DNA from: Cymodocea nodosa
Taxonomy: Eukaryota > Streptophyta > Magnoliopsida > Alismatales > Cymodoceaceae
NCBI GenBank assembly: GCA_036874045.1
Contig: CM072339.1
Coordinates: forward strand, 13,895,501-13,959,500
Length of the DNA stretch: 64,000 bases
Direction of reading: 5' to 3'
Positions 1 through 12,925 of the stretch are shown piece by piece. A program made the position numbers and the translations under genes. Under the pieces are notes generated by a model. The model was not told where the DNA came from. It was given only the letters and a program-made list of their open reading frames with translations, and did not search any database. Position 1 is the stretch's first letter. Each line of letters opens with the position of its first letter.

Positions 1-1906
1 GAAGTAAAGTATATAGAGTATATAATAAATCAACAAAAACTATTGAGGAAACCTTACATGTGAAATTTTATAAAAATTCTCATTTGGATGTTAGACATGC
101 TGAACATATTGATTTAGAAATTCTCCTAACAGAATCAAATGATGTTAATAAAGAAATTGAGAGATTATCTTACAAACTAAGAAATATAAACTTGAATGAT
201 GAAAACCTTGAAGAAAATAATGGCATACCTATAGAAAATGTAAAACATCATAGAAATTGATGTTATGCTTCATCTCATCCTATTGATTAGATAATAGGCG
301 ATCCTAATCAAGGAATTAGTACTAGATCATCAATAGTCAACATTTGTAGTGTTTATTCTTTTGTTTCTTTACTAGAGCCTAAGAAAATTGAAGATGTCTT
401 AGAAGATGAATTTTGGTATTTAGCTATGCAAGATGAGCTAAATCAATTTATAAGAAATGAGGCATGAGATCTAGTTCCACCCCTTGAAAATCAGACCGTA
501 ATAGGGACAATGTGGGTATTTAGAAAGAAAGTAGATCAGGATGGACATATAGTTAAAAACAAAGCTAGGTTAGTTGCTCAAGGTTATAAGTAAGAGGAAG
601 AAATTAACTATGATGAAACATTTGCTCCTATTACTAGATTAGAGTCAATATGAATTTTGTTAGCAAATGCTCGTTACATGGATTTCAAATTATATCAAAT
701 GGATGTTAAAATTGCTTTTTTAAATGGATATATTAAAGAAGAAGTTTATGTAAAACAACCTCTAGGTTTTGAAGATTCAAAACATCCTAAGTATGTTTAC
801 AAGCTTAAAAATGCACTATATGGCCTTAAACAAGCTCCTAGGTCTTGGTATGAGAGGTTATCTAAATTTCTTATAGAAAAATGGTATTTTATGAGAAAGG
901 TAGATCATACCCTCTTTATCAAGAAGGTTGAAAATGATATATTGATAGTTCAAATCTATGTAGATGACATTATATTTGGAGCAACAAATGAAAAATTAGT
1001 TAAGTCTTTTTCAAATGACATGACTAATCAATTTGAAATGAGTATGATGAGTGAACTATCATTTTTTCTAGGCTTACAAATTAAGCAATTAGAAAAGGGT
1101 ACTTTTATTTCACAAGAAAAATATACTCGAGATTTATTAAAGAGGTTTGGACTCGACAACACTAAAATGAAAAATACACTAATGAGTACTATCACTAAGT
1201 TGGATAAAGATGACTCAAGGAAAATCTATAGATATAAAACAATATAGAAGTATGATTTGTTCATTACTTTATTTAATAGCTAGTTGTCCAGATATTATAT
1301 TTAATGTGTGTACTTGTGCTAGATATCAATTTAATCTTAAAGAGTCACACCTACTTGCTGTTAAGTGAATTTTTAAATATCTATTAGGAACCATCAATTT
1401 CGGATTGTTTACTTTAAACATAGTTCTTTAAATTTAATAGGTTATAGTGATGCAAATTTTGTAGGATGTAAGTTTGAAAAAAAAAGCACCAGTGACACTT
1501 AACAACTATTACGAAATTCTTTAGTGTCATGGTTTAGAAAAAAGTAAAATTGTGTAGCATTATCCACAATAGAAGCTGAATATATAGTTGCTGCACTTTG
1601 CTATGCTCAAATCTTATGGATTAGATAGACTTTAAAAGATTTTAACTTAACCTATGAACCAACTAAGATTTTTGTGATAGTAGTTCTACAATAAGTTTGT
1701 CTAAAAATCCTATTTTACACTTACGAGCTAAACATATAGAAGTTAGACATCATTTTCTAAGGGATAATGTGATAAAAGGAAAATTAGTATTAAATTTTGT
1801 TTCAACCATAAAACAATTAGTTGATTTATTCACTAAACCTTTAGATGAAAATACTTTTTCAAAATTACGATTAGAACTTGGTATCTATAGGTTATCTGAT
1901 GTTTAA
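1..1906 (+). pseudogene. Ty1/Copia pol relic (integrase tail, RT, RNase H)
   Basis: The 3' part of a SIRE-like Copia polyprotein. The first 300 bases match the acidic linker after integrase. From about 400 the reverse transcriptase begins; the stretch 657-1247 is open and shows [20 protein letters not shown] and the catalytic YVDD at 957-968. RNase H follows to 1906 and closes with a TKPL..LRLELGI-type ending. In life the product would be reverse transcriptase and RNase H acting in the virus-like particle. The copy is an old fossil with several breaks. The 5' part lies outside the window. Confidence 0.9.
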
Positions 1907-2534
1907 ATTGTCCTATTCATTACATAATATTTTGATTTGTTAAAAAAAAGAAGAAGTTTAGAATTTAATTTCTTTATATTAGAAAAACTCAAAATATTTT
2001 CTCTAGAATTAATGTTTACTAGTAGTTAAGAATTTATGAAATTCTGATTTTTATTGAAGTCAATTTATTTAAGAAATATTTAGAAAGGGTTATTTAAGGA
2101 AAGTTAATTTAATTCAATATGAGTACCAACTATAGTTTTGTTACTTATGTATACATCTTTATAAAGATTTTAACTAGAAAATACATAGAAAGTATGTACA
2201 GTTTATTAAAGGAAAGTTATTAACATTCTGTTAGAAAAGTTAAGTCTTGTGGTTGCCTCTTATTTTATTTACTATCTTATTTTATTTTTGATCTAAAATT
2301 ACTTGAGTAACTAAGTTCGTTGGGGGATCTTAAACCCTAGTTACTTGAACCAATTGATTTGGGATGTGCTGATTGAAAACTCATTATATAAGTAATTCAG
2401 ATTATACTTTAAAAAAAAAATTTACCTATTCTCACTTACCATTGAGTAATTGGTTATCTTTCTCTTAAGCAAGAGATTGTGATCATGTAAAAAGATGATA
2501 TTGTGGGAGGTAACAAAAAAAAAGGGGGGGGGAA
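1907..2534 (+). other. 3' noncoding tail and polypurine tract of the 1-1906 relic
   Basis: AT-rich noncoding sequence after the RNase H end. It ends in an A-run followed by a G-run at about 2514-2532, which looks like a polypurine tract for plus-strand priming. I see no ORF in it. Confidence 0.55.
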
Positions 2535-3000
2535 TGTACTCAAGCTTAGTTTATTTTACAGGTGTATAATAATTCTACCATAAACTATGTATATAATCAT
2601 TGTTATTTTTTTGTTACTATCTATTCTTTACATAATGTAATGCATTTATTTTCTTAAGTTCAAGTACTAATTGTTGAATTCTTTTAATTTACTTGAAGGT
2701 ATATCTCTATGAATTTTCTTTTGTAAACTGAATAAAATAAAAGTTAGAAAGTCTCAATTGTTAACCTATTGCTTATTTTTCTTTTAATTTTCAAGAAAAG
2801 AGAGAGATTTTATAGTAGAGCTTGGCATCCCAGTTTAAAGTAAGCCATATGCCTTTAATGCAAAATCTATATCTTGGGGGTTGGCAACCCACTTAAGTTA
2901 GCTGTATTGTTGTGAAAAGTTAAATCAGAAACTTGTCTATTAGGTGATGCTAGAAAACTTGTTTGATTTGTTTTTGTACTTATATTGATAAATTCTTTTA
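2535..3000 (+). repeat. Probable 3' LTR remnant of the 1-1906 relic
   Basis: It starts with TGTACTCAAGC directly after the purine tract, as a 3' LTR should. The right edge is not clear, because the sequence runs into a Gypsy-type LTR near 3000 without a visible CA end or target duplication. No second copy is in the window, so this is an inference from position only. Confidence 0.4.
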
Positions 3001-3009
3001 GGAATAAAC

Positions 3010-4310
3010 AAACAACTTTTCACACAAATTAGATATTAAGTCCAATTTGTATTTTTAACTACAAGTGCATAGTGTATATTGTATTTGTGTGCAAGTATAG
3101 GTCGATCCCATAGAGATTGAGTAAGAATTGTGTACTATTTTTCTTTAAATTGGAGTTTATGTGTTTAGTTAAGCACTCTATTGAGTTATAGTTAACTCAA
3201 CAGACTTAGTTTGTGGAGTTATGGTTAACTCAACGGACTAACCTCATGGACTTAAGTTAACACTATGAGTCTACCTTTCCAGTTAAATACTGTCATTCAC
3301 AGAGCAATTCGGTCAACCATTGGGTGGTTCCACAGAATGTACATAACATCAATTAAACTTTTTAATGTTAGTTAATCTAAGATTTATCATTAAGCAATAC
3401 TAACATTCAGATATTTCAAACAGTAACCATTAAAATCTTTAAGTATTTGAAATAAATCAATTTCAGTAAACAATAAAACTATTTTCTATTTTATGAATCA
3501 AATAAACATAAAACATTCACAATATTGATAATGATAACATTAATCATGATACAAAACAAACAATACAACACTTTAATACTAAATGTAAACATAGATAATT
3601 AATTATTTTTGGTATTTTTGTTTTGATATGTTCTTGAAGATGAGCGAAGGGTGAAATATAAAAATCTTTATTGATAGTAAAAACTTCTGTCACTACATGT
3701 GATGCGATTACACTACTAAAAACTTAATCACTTACAATCTTACCTCCTCTCTCTATAGAATTGTGAATCAAGAATTGTAAGTTGATCTCTTTTTCAGCAT
3801 ACTAGCATCAACCCGAAACCAAGGCTAGAAGCTTTACGATCTCTTGAGATATGAGTCAGTGCTTGGTGAAAATGGCTTCCCTTCCTGCAATGCGATCACT
3901 CCTCACAATGATTGTCAATCATCGTGTTTGGCTTGAAATCGACCTGACATCCAGAAAGTATCTTCACAGACCTCCGATGGTTGGTGATTTTGGTGGTGGT
4001 GTAGAGTTTCAGGGAACTTCCGACGCTTCCAGCAATTAGTGTGGTTCTCCACCCACACACTCTTCGTCTTTCTCCTCTTCTTTTATATTTCTTTCAGTAG
4101 TAACTATTTCTGCTTAAATGATCAGTTGGATTTCCTTCATTCATATCAACGATGGTGATTTCTTCTTCATTCCATGAGTGAAGTCCTGTGTGATACGTGC
4201 AATCGTGGTTTTCCTTCGTATTTCTTGTTTCTGCAACTACTATAGTGGCATGTTAGAAAATAAATGGTTTGTGGAGTTAGTGTAACTCAATGAACTTACT
4301 TCATTGATTT
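3010..4310 (-). repeat. Ty3/Gypsy (Tat/Athila-type) 3' LTR, left part
   Basis: Around 3060-3130, read on the minus strand, is the phrase seen near the end of many Tat/Athila LTRs: a 'tatgggatcgacc' core followed by 'actatgcacttg'. The related plus-strand LTR at about 40190-40260 has the same layout. Several imperfect palindromes of the type taactcaacg / cgttgagtta lie at 3160-3260 and 4265-4310. The LTR is cut at 4310 by insertion of element A and continues at 21885; GATTT is duplicated at the cut. Left edge uncertain. Confidence 0.6.
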
Positions 4311-5963
4311 TGTAGGATCGTATGGCTACACAAGAGGGGGGTGAATTGTGTTTTTCAACATTTTCGATTATAATTGAAACTTCTAAACTTAAAAATAAGT
4401 CGAGACACTACTTTCATAAAATCATTTTTATTCAAGGTTTCAATTACAATGTACAATTCAATTCTCCTCAGAAATTGTAGATACAATTATATATCGATAC
4501 CATGTTTCATCTATACAATTTCATAACTACAAATAGAGAAAACTAATTTGCGAAATTTAAAATATTTCTCCCTGTTTGAGATCTTTCTTCTTCTTCTTCT
4601 TTTTCTTCTTTAGCAATTCTTTAGTCACAAATATCTTGTCTTTCTCTACTTCACCGAATTTGCTTTCTCTTGATACTTTAGATCTTTAGTGACATAATTC
4701 TAACATTTTCTGCTTCATTGAATTTTCTTCTATTTGAGAGCTTTTCCCCAAAGAGGTGTTTTTGATCACTGAAAAGATTTTTTGTTTGGTGTGTAGGGAT
4801 AATTGATCAATGAGAATTCTATGCCTTTTATACTATATCTTCATTTCATGCATATTCTCCATGTTTAATCACTACCAATTTTCCACTTCTTCACATCTTT
4901 TCTTTTTCCTTCATCGAAATACACACGTTTTGACTCACGTTTACATTTCGAATTTTCTTTAATCATCAATCCTAGATCTTTGAAAAATTTCCTACAAAAT
5001 AAACTTTCTCGTCCAAAATTTTTCATCAAGTGTAATAAGAAGTCGTTACTTTAATGTTAACTAAACGAGTAAAATAAGTATATATATAACTTAACGTTTC
5101 TAACTTAACGAGTTCTTCATGTACCAACTTACATGACAAGTACTATAGTTAACTCAACGAACTAAGTCTATGGTGTTACACTAACTCAATGAATCAGATT
5201 CGTGGTGTTACAATAACTCAACAAACTAGCTTCACCTTTCTTTCGGAAGGTTAAATGCTAACTCATCGAAAATAGTTTAAGTATCAAATAGTTAAGTTTT
5301 CTAAGTATCTGAAAATCTGATAACTTACTGATCTAGTAATAAACAAATATTTTTATAATAAGGTTTTTACCATGTGCAATAATAACAACTTAAGTTTATA
5401 ACGTTAATCTAACGTGTTGCCTTAGTGTTCAATATAGCAACTCAACGCGTGCAGTTATGTTAACTTAACGAGTTAAACATGTGCAACTCGCGTGATACAA
5501 TATAACATTCGTAACCTTTAATTTCACCACGTGTACAACACTAACTTAACGAGTTCGTCTCTTCTTTTACTCACTAACTTAACGAGTTTTCATGTGACTA
5601 ATTTTAACTTTTAAGCCTCTAGCTTAACAAGTTGTCACATGACCTCTATACAAATAACACTCTAACTTAATGAGTTGTCTAAACGTGCATTGTTCATGAT
5701 ACATAAAATATAACTTTAGAATATATCATGTTTTTCAATAAAAACACATGTTAACTTAACATTTAGTTAAATGAGAAATTAATGTAACGACACGACTAGT
5801 TATTTAACTTGGTATAATTTCAGATCCAATACAAACAAGTATTTATATTAGTAAACTTTTTCTGTATTAATTGATGTTCTTAATTTCTTTTCACAAGCAA
5901 TAGTAATTGAGCAAATATGATTACTTACATTCAACACATATCATCAAAACAAAATACTCAACA
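4311..5963 (-). repeat. 3' LTR of element A
   Basis: TG...CA ended, 1653 bp, same length as its partner at 20232-21884. Flanked by GATTT on the left and by the polypurine tract on the right. U3 carries about ten copies of AACTTAACGAGTT-like motifs plus several ACGTG cores. A TATA box lies at 4824-4833. Confidence 0.93.
4824..4833 (-). promoter_or_regulatory. TATA box in LTR of element A
   Basis: GTATAAAAGG on the minus strand. The same motif is at the matching place in the partner LTR (20745-20754) and in the solo LTR at 53967-53976, which marks the U3/R side of this family. Confidence 0.65.
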
Positions 5964-5980
5964 ATCTCCCCCTTTTTGAT
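5964..5980 (-). other. Polypurine tract of element A
   Basis: On the minus strand AAAAAGGGGGAGAT directly precedes the LTR start TGTTGAG. The same tract precedes the 3' LTRs of elements B, C and E. Confidence 0.85.
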
Positions 5981-6595
5981 GATGACAAAACCATATTAAA
6001 TCAATTATGAAATATATAACTCAGCAAAGCACATTCGTTGGGTTAATTCAACAAACAAGTTTGTTGACTTAAGTCCACTTAAGCTTATTTCTATTGTTTG
6101 TGTAAAATTCACCTCTCAGAAACAAAACTTTCAGATGTCAATAATTACATAAGTATCTTCAGATTTTAATAACCACATAATTATCTTTCAGATTACATTA
6201 TCATTTGTCATAACCACTTAAATATCATCTGCCTTTATAATATATGCAATTAAAATCATAATCATCTTCTTCTTTTGAATTTATAACATTTCTCCCCCTT
6301 TTTGTCATTAATCAAAAAGATGATTGCACAGTATATAAATGGAAAGATATATTTACAGCTAAACTTTCTGTAAACATCAATAAGAATTGAACCATTTACA
6401 GAAAAAATGTATTGTTCAAATAATCAATCAGTAAATACAAATATTACATTTTGTATTCAGAAACAAGCAAACAGACATTTATCTATCCCTCCTAAGTATA
6501 TCACTTATAGCATTACATATTTTATCTCCTAGATGCTTAATATCATTTCTGATTTCGTTAAGCACATCATCTATGGAAGGAGGTAGCTAGGGTTG

Positions 6596-8482
6596 CTACT
6601 CTGCTCGAACTAAATAACTTGGCTGTTGTAGTTGTATGTGTTCTATACAGTCAGGTTGTTGTTGTTGTCGTTGAGGTTGATGCATGGCTTGGAATTTTTG
6701 CAAATCTTTTACACTAAAAGCTCTCATGCCTTTAGTTTTAGAGGGCCAGTCAGATAAATTTAATTGGTTTGCAAGGAGTCTACATACATCACCAAAAAAT
6801 AACTTTGAACTCATATGCTGTAGTTGAGAAATGAAAACATCAAACCAATTGATTTGAATTCTGTTAAGTAGGCCATAAGTTGCATATAAACAACTTTTGC
6901 TGACTTCCATATTATGTCCGACTCTTTGAAATAAATTGGCATGCAATATATTTGCAATAAACCTTACCTCTACATTTAGATTTTCCATTAATCTCATTTC
7001 ACTATATACATTTGGAATCTTTGATAGTGAGTGAATGTCCCATTCCAGTTGTCTAATCATGTCAAATTTGTTAGTTACAACAACACCTTCATTCTTCAAT
7101 CCCAAAACTTCAAAAATTAATTCAAGAGACAATGCGAACTCCTGTTGATTTATTTGAGTTGTTAATATATTGTCATTCTTGACCAGATTGCTGTAAAAAG
7201 ATGCAATAAGCTCTTTATATTGTTTCCATTTTGTTCCAACTGGCAAGAATTGAATTAAGCCTTGAAACTCAAATAGATCTCTTATTTCCATCAAATTTTT
7301 GAACTTTATTGGACGAGCATGCAGAATTTAACATGTAATCAGATTATTGTATTTCTGCAATACTTCCTCAGATCTAAAATGAATTGAATTTCCTTGAATG
7401 TGTAGTATTCTATACAAAGAAGGTGATACTTAAAGCCTTGATTCAGAATTTAATTCATCTTCAGGAACCTCTTCTTCAAAATGAATGTTATGTTGTTCCT
7501 CTTACAAATTATTTTCTTGAAGCTTCGTATGTAAGCTTGATTCTTCAACTTCAATAATGTAAGGAGCATCTTCAATATGCTCTACATTCATTAGTTCAAT
7601 CTCTATAGAATGTTTAGAGTTCAATTTTTCCATAAATTCTACAGCCGGTGTATTTGTTTGTAATTGTTCATTTTGTTCAACAGATGTCTCCATTGATATA
7701 TGCTGTGAATTCTCAAACTCTGCTTCTATAGATTCTAAAGAAGGTTGATTGACATTAAGCTCTTCTAGAGTCTTAACTTTTTCAATATCTGCTACTCCAA
7801 ACAATTCAGCTTGTGAATTAGTTACCGCCTCAACATTTTCAATTATATCTGCAATAACTTATTCTATGTCAGTTGCCTGATGCTCTGATTGTTCAATTTC
7901 TACATCATCAAGGCTTGAACCAATAGAAAAACTTGAACTAATATTTGACTTGGATTTCTTTTCAAGTTTTTTAGCAAGAGAAAATAAAGTCTCATTATCT
8001 TCATCAGTTTCAGTATACATGGAACTGATGAGATTATCAGATGCACTATAAAGAACAATGTCTAGACATACATTGTCCTTTGGAAATAAATGCTCATCTG
8101 ATTTTTCTTTTCTAGCAGACTTTGTTTCCTTAGACATAATTTTCCTGATTTTTCTTCTTTTATAACAAGTCAGTCTTTCTTCTTCAAGTATTGCTGTTTT
8201 CTTTTGAAATTATTCCATAAAAGTTTTCTGGTTTAATTCTTCTAAGGCACTTTCTATTGCTATTGCCTTTTGAAGACCTTTAACTTTTCTTTTATCCACA
8301 ATAATATTTGTTTGTTTTTCTTTTGAATACAAAGGAGTAGGAATAGCAAATTCATGTTCTTCCTCAAATGCATGTAGTCGTGTACCACTGATAGGGGTTT
8401 GAGGAATTCTATTTGATGAACCTATGCCTTTTTCCATATATAGTGCATACTGTTCCAAAAATGCAATTTGAACACACTCCAT
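6596..8482 (-). pseudogene. Extra accessory ORF after pol in element A ('plant transposon protein'/env-like region)
   Basis: Minus-strand coding relics between RNase H and the polypurine tract, the place of the env-like ORF in SIRE/Maximus elements. The upstream part is acidic and Ser/Glu-rich. The downstream part (6596-7294, 232 aa) is a globular domain with FEFQGLIQF, FYSNL, LGLKNEG and RIQINWFDVFISQL, then a Gln-rich tail. The pattern 'FYANL ... LGL.NEG ... H..E.S ... I..NW' fits what I recall as the 'putative plant transposon protein' domain. A clear homologue is at 28010-28767. Function is unknown; no signal peptide or membrane segment is evident, so calling it an envelope would be by position only. 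Broken fossil. Confidence 0.7.
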
Positions 8483-8483
8483 A

Positions 8484-10830
8484 AGATAATATAAAGTCCT
8501 CTAAAGTTTGCCTTATCCACAGAATTTGAGTGCAACACAATGCAACAGCAACATATTCATCTTTAGTGGTTGAAAGTACTACATAGTTTTGCTTTTTAGT
8601 AAACCATGACACCAAATTATTTTCCAATAATTGACATGTGCCATTGGTACTTTTTCTATCTGACTTAGATCCTACGTAATCAGCATCAGTATATCCTATA
8701 AGATCTATTGAACTATCCTTAGAATAATACAATCTGAAATTTTTAGTTCCTTGTATATATCTAAATATTCTTTTAACAGTAATTGAGTGTGATTCTTTAG
8801 GATTAGATTGAAATATAGTACAAACACACACAACAAACATAATATCAAGTCTACTAGTTGTCAAATAAAGTAAAGAACCAATCATACTTCTGTATTTTCT
8901 TTGATCTTTTGATTTTCCTTTGTCATCAATATCTAACTTTAAAGAAGTACTCATAGGAGTTCCTCGAATCCTTGTATCACTAAAATTAAATTTCTTAAGC
9001 ATTTCATATACATATTTTTCCTGATTTAAAAAAAATATACATTTATCCATTTGCTTAATTTAAAGTCTTAGAAAATATGAAAGTTCTCCTATCATACTCA
9101 TTTCAAACTAACTAGTCATCTCTTTAGAAAATATTTTTATCAGTTTATCAGAAGTTGCTCCAAAGATTATATCATCTACATATATTTGAACAACAATCTG
9201 ATCTTTATCATCTTTCTTGATAAATAGAGTATGGTCTACTTTTCCCATGATATATCATTGTTCTATTAAAAAAGTAGATAACCTTTCATACCACAATCTA
9301 GGTGTTTGCTTCAAACCATATAAGGCTTTCTTCAATTTATACACATAGTCAAAATTTTTAATATCTTCAAATCTAGGTCATTGTTTTACATAAACTTCTT
9401 CATTAATTAAACCATTTAGAAATGCACTCTTTACATCCATTTGTTATAGTTTAAAATCCATATAACAAGTATAGGCCAATAATATTCTAATACTTTCTAA
9501 CCTACCCATAGGAGCAAATGTTTCATCATAATCTAGTCCTTCTTCCTATGTATACCCTTGTGCAACTAATCTAGCTTTGTTTCTTATAACCAGACTAGTC
9601 TCATTGATTTTGTTTCTAAAGATCCACTTTGTATCTATTATGGACTGATTTTTGGGTGGAGAAACTAATTCCCAAACATCATTCCTAATGAATTGATTTA
9701 GTTCTTTTTGCATTGCCACTATCCAATTTTCATCAGATAATGCTTCTTCTATATTCTTTGGTTCCACCATAGAAACAAACATACACATACTATTTAAATT
9801 TACTGAAGCTCTAATTTTAACTCCCTCATTAATATTACCAATGACTTGAGTGATGGGATGTGATGAAGAATAATGCCAATTTCTTTGATTTTCCTTAATA
9901 TTCTCATCAACATCTGAAAGAACGTCATTTTGATCATTAGTTTGATCATTTAAGTTCATATTTTTAATTTTCTCAGATAAATCTTCAATCTCTCTATTGA
10001 TCTCTAATTCTTTTGGGAAATTGATCATATCATCATTATCACTTTTAGATTGAGATTCTCTAAAAGAATTTTCATTGAAGCTTACATGGAGGGTTTCTTC
10101 AATAGTTCTAGAAGTCTTGTTATATATTCTATAAGCTTTACTTCTAGTAGAGTAACCTACAAAAATTCCTTCATCCGCTTTGGCTTGAAATTTATCCCTT
10201 TTATCCTTAGTATTAAGAATAAAATACTTGCAGTCAAATGGTTTCATATAGGAAATTTTTGGAACCCTATCAAACATAATTTCAAAAGGAGTTTTATTAA
10301 CAAGAGGTCTTAAGTGACTTCTGTTAATAATATAACAAGCTGTATTTACGGCTTCAGCCTATAGATTTTGAAGTAAATTATGTTCATTTAACATAGTTCT
10401 GGCCATTTCCTGAAGTGATCTATTCTTTCTGTCAACAACACCATTTTGAGATGGTGCTCTTGGAAAAGAAAATTTGTAATCAATGCCATGATTTATACAA
10501 TAATTATCCATTTGATCATTAACAAATTCAGTACCATGATCACTCTTATGTTTTTAAATAGAGACATTTTGTTCATTTTGAACAAGATTGCTAAACATTT
10601 TAAACTTTTAAAAAACTTCTGTCTTAGATGCTAGAAAGTATACCCAAGTGTATCTAGAGAAGTCATATACTAAAACAAATACATACCGTTTACCACCAAG
10701 ACTCATGATTCTTGTCGGTCCAAATAGATCCATGTGTATAAGTTCTAAGACTCTCTTGCTTGAAATATCAGTTTTGGATTTAAAAGAGTTTTTGTGAGGT
10801 TTACCTAACTCACATGCATCACACATAAAG
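8484..10830 (-). pseudogene. Integrase, RT and RNase H relic of element A
   Basis: Minus-strand Copia pol. 10608-10826 carries the integrase start (MCDACELGKPHK, then the LIHMDLFGP motif). 9546-10277 carries the integrase C-terminal part, the acidic linker and the RT start ([10 protein letters not shown]). The RT core with a YVDD-type site is near 9170-9185. 8409-9050 covers RT thumb to RNase H (GYTDADYVGSKSDRKST, LSTTKDEYVA). Close to the relics at 1-1906 and 47667-50560 in sequence. Several breaks. Confidence 0.88.
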
Positions 10831-10925
10831 TCCTTTGAATATTAAATCTTTAGTAAACCTCTCACTAAATGTTTTCTAGATAATTTATGCAATAATTTCA
10901 TATTTATATGCTCGATCCTTCTATA

Positions 10926-11336
10926 CTACAGATATGCATCACTAGTTTCAGCTAGCAAACATGAATTTAAATCAACTACACCAGAAGATAAAGATAAAAT
11001 ACATACAGAACCTTTTCTTTTAGCAATAAACTTAATTTCATTTGTACTTTTATCAATAATTTTGCATGCATCATCTTCAAATAATACATAATATCCATTA
11101 TTAGTTAGTTTTATAACACTCAGCAAATTAAATCCTAGGTTTTTTATATATAGTACATTCGAAATAACACAAGTAGGAGTTATTTGAGCATTGCCCATAC
11201 CTATGATTTTATCCTTACTTTTGTTTCCAAATGTAACATTTCCTTTTTTGGTATTTGTAAAATTTTTCAGTAAACTTTTCTGTTTGGTCATGTGACTTGA
11301 TGCTTCACTATCCAAGATCCATTTTGATGTTGTTTC
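10926..11336 (-). pseudogene. Aspartic protease relic of element A
   Basis: Minus strand. The region reads KWILDSEASSHMT, the Copia protease active-site region at the gag-pol border (family form D-S-G-A/C-S), followed by the FGNKSK..IIGMG and NVLYIKNLGFNLLS motifs. The first residues of the open stretch as it stands come from element B's LTR, which inserted just upstream. Confidence 0.85.
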
Positions 11337-12440
11337 TGTTAGGACCCTAGTATTTTGATAATGCAAAAACCTATGTGAGGAAACCAAATTGTATTTCACA
11401 GATATGATAGCTCAGCAAAAAATCAAAAAGCAGACGAATAGATGGAGAAAGTTTCAGAAGATACTACTATAGAGCTACAAGAAAATCGGATAGTTACAGG
11501 TCTAAGTATTCGAAGAGCAAGTTTAAAGCAACAGCAGTACTATCGGACAGTTAGAAGAATAACTATCCGAAATTATAAATCCTTTGGAGAGTTATGAAAG
11601 GCAGTTGGTTGAATGATCGGAGAATTAAGGAGTTAACTATCCGAAAGCAAAAGGAAAATCAAAAAGTTAGAAAGGCTAACTATCCAAAACTTAAGTCATT
11701 CAATTAACCACATGTAGAGATTCAGAACAGAAGCTTAAAGGATTTTTCGGAGAGTTAGGAAGATAACTATCTGACTTTTTCGGTGAGTTATAGGTATAAC
11801 TTTCCAGAATTTAAGTTATCTTATTACGCACATACAGAATGGAGAAGACGGTAGTTAAAAGCTTAAAAGGAAAAATCAAAGAGTTAGATAACTATCTGAA
11901 ATTTCAAGAGAGTTTCAGTGAGTTACAGTTTAACTATTTGAAACTTAAGTCATTGAATTTCCCACGTGCATAAATCCAAACAAAAGCTTAAAAGGAAAAT
12001 CAGAAGGTTATTAGAGATAACTATCTGAAATCTTGAAGCGTTTCGGTGAGTTACAAGTATAACCATCCGAAACTTAAGTCAGTCTTTTATGCACGTGCTG
12101 AATTAAAGCAATTGGAAACTTAACAGAGGGTTACTGTAGCTAACTATCTGATAGTTAAGTAACAGTTCGGTAAGTTACAGCTACAAGTATCCGATTGAAT
12201 GACAGCTCGCATTGTATGATCTGGAATCCTACATGGTAGAAAGACTTAAGTGATCTTTCGGTGAGTTACAAACATTCTTCGAAGAGTTACACAGCTAACT
12301 ATCCGAAAGGTTAAGAAAATCAGAAGGATATCTTGAAATATCTCTCTAAATGGTAACTTACCGTATTTGGGACTGAAGTCAAATCAAGTACAGTAGAATA
12401 AATCCGTTGAGGAGAAAATATGATCGTTGGATATTCAAGC

Positions 12441-12450
12441 ATATATATAG
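12441..12450 (+). promoter_or_regulatory. TATA box in 5' LTR of element B
   Basis: ATATATATAG about 310 bp downstream of the last U3 palindrome block; the partner LTR has a similar stretch at 17361-17370. Assigned by composition and position only. Confidence 0.5.
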
Positions 12451-12663
12451 TCAAATCATTCAATATTCAAAAAGAGCTTACAAGTGAGATTACAGATACA
12501 ATTACATACAGAGATACAGTATACATTGCAGATCAATTACTGATAAAGAAGAAAGCTCAAATTCAGTTCAACAAAGAATCGATTGAAAGCTGGATTTACA
12601 AAAAGATTCTTAAAGCTCTCCATGTGCTGAAAGTCTAATCCAAGAAGGATCATTTGGTTTGTG

Positions 12664-12906
12664 GCTTCAACCTGAAAGCTTCATTTAGTTGTTAATTTGA
12701 GTTTCGGCCTGAAAACTCAAGAGGTTGGTTTTCTAGAGTTTATACCAAAAAACTTCTGAGTGTTGGTTTTCTAGAGTTTATACTTGAAAACTTCTAAGTG
12801 TTGGTTTCTAGAGTTTATACCTGAAAACTTCTGAGTGTTGGTTTCCTGGAGTTTATACTTGAAAACTTTTGTGTGGTTGGTTTTTGCTTCGACCTGAAAG
12901 CAAGTG
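12664..12906 (+). repeat. Hairpin array with 36-bp units, LTR of element B
   Basis: Row of short inverted repeats with a loop like 'nacct': GCTTC/GAAAGC, GAGTTT/AAAACTC, four units with GTTTTC/GAAAAC-type arms about 36 bp apart, and TGCTTC/GAAAGCA. The partner LTR has six of the 36-bp units (17584-17898). Confidence 0.8.
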
Positions 12907-12925
12907 TGTAAGTGTTGAGACACTT

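Noticed and set aside
6596-8482. Calling the accessory ORF of element A a true envelope gene
   Set aside because: Position fits the env-like ORF of SIRE/Maximus, but no signal peptide or membrane anchor is visible and the domain is of the 'plant transposon protein' type.
12420-12638. Open stretch of 72 codons in the LTR of element B
   Set aside because: It spans the TATA region and 5' leader of the LTR; no domain, not credible as a gene.
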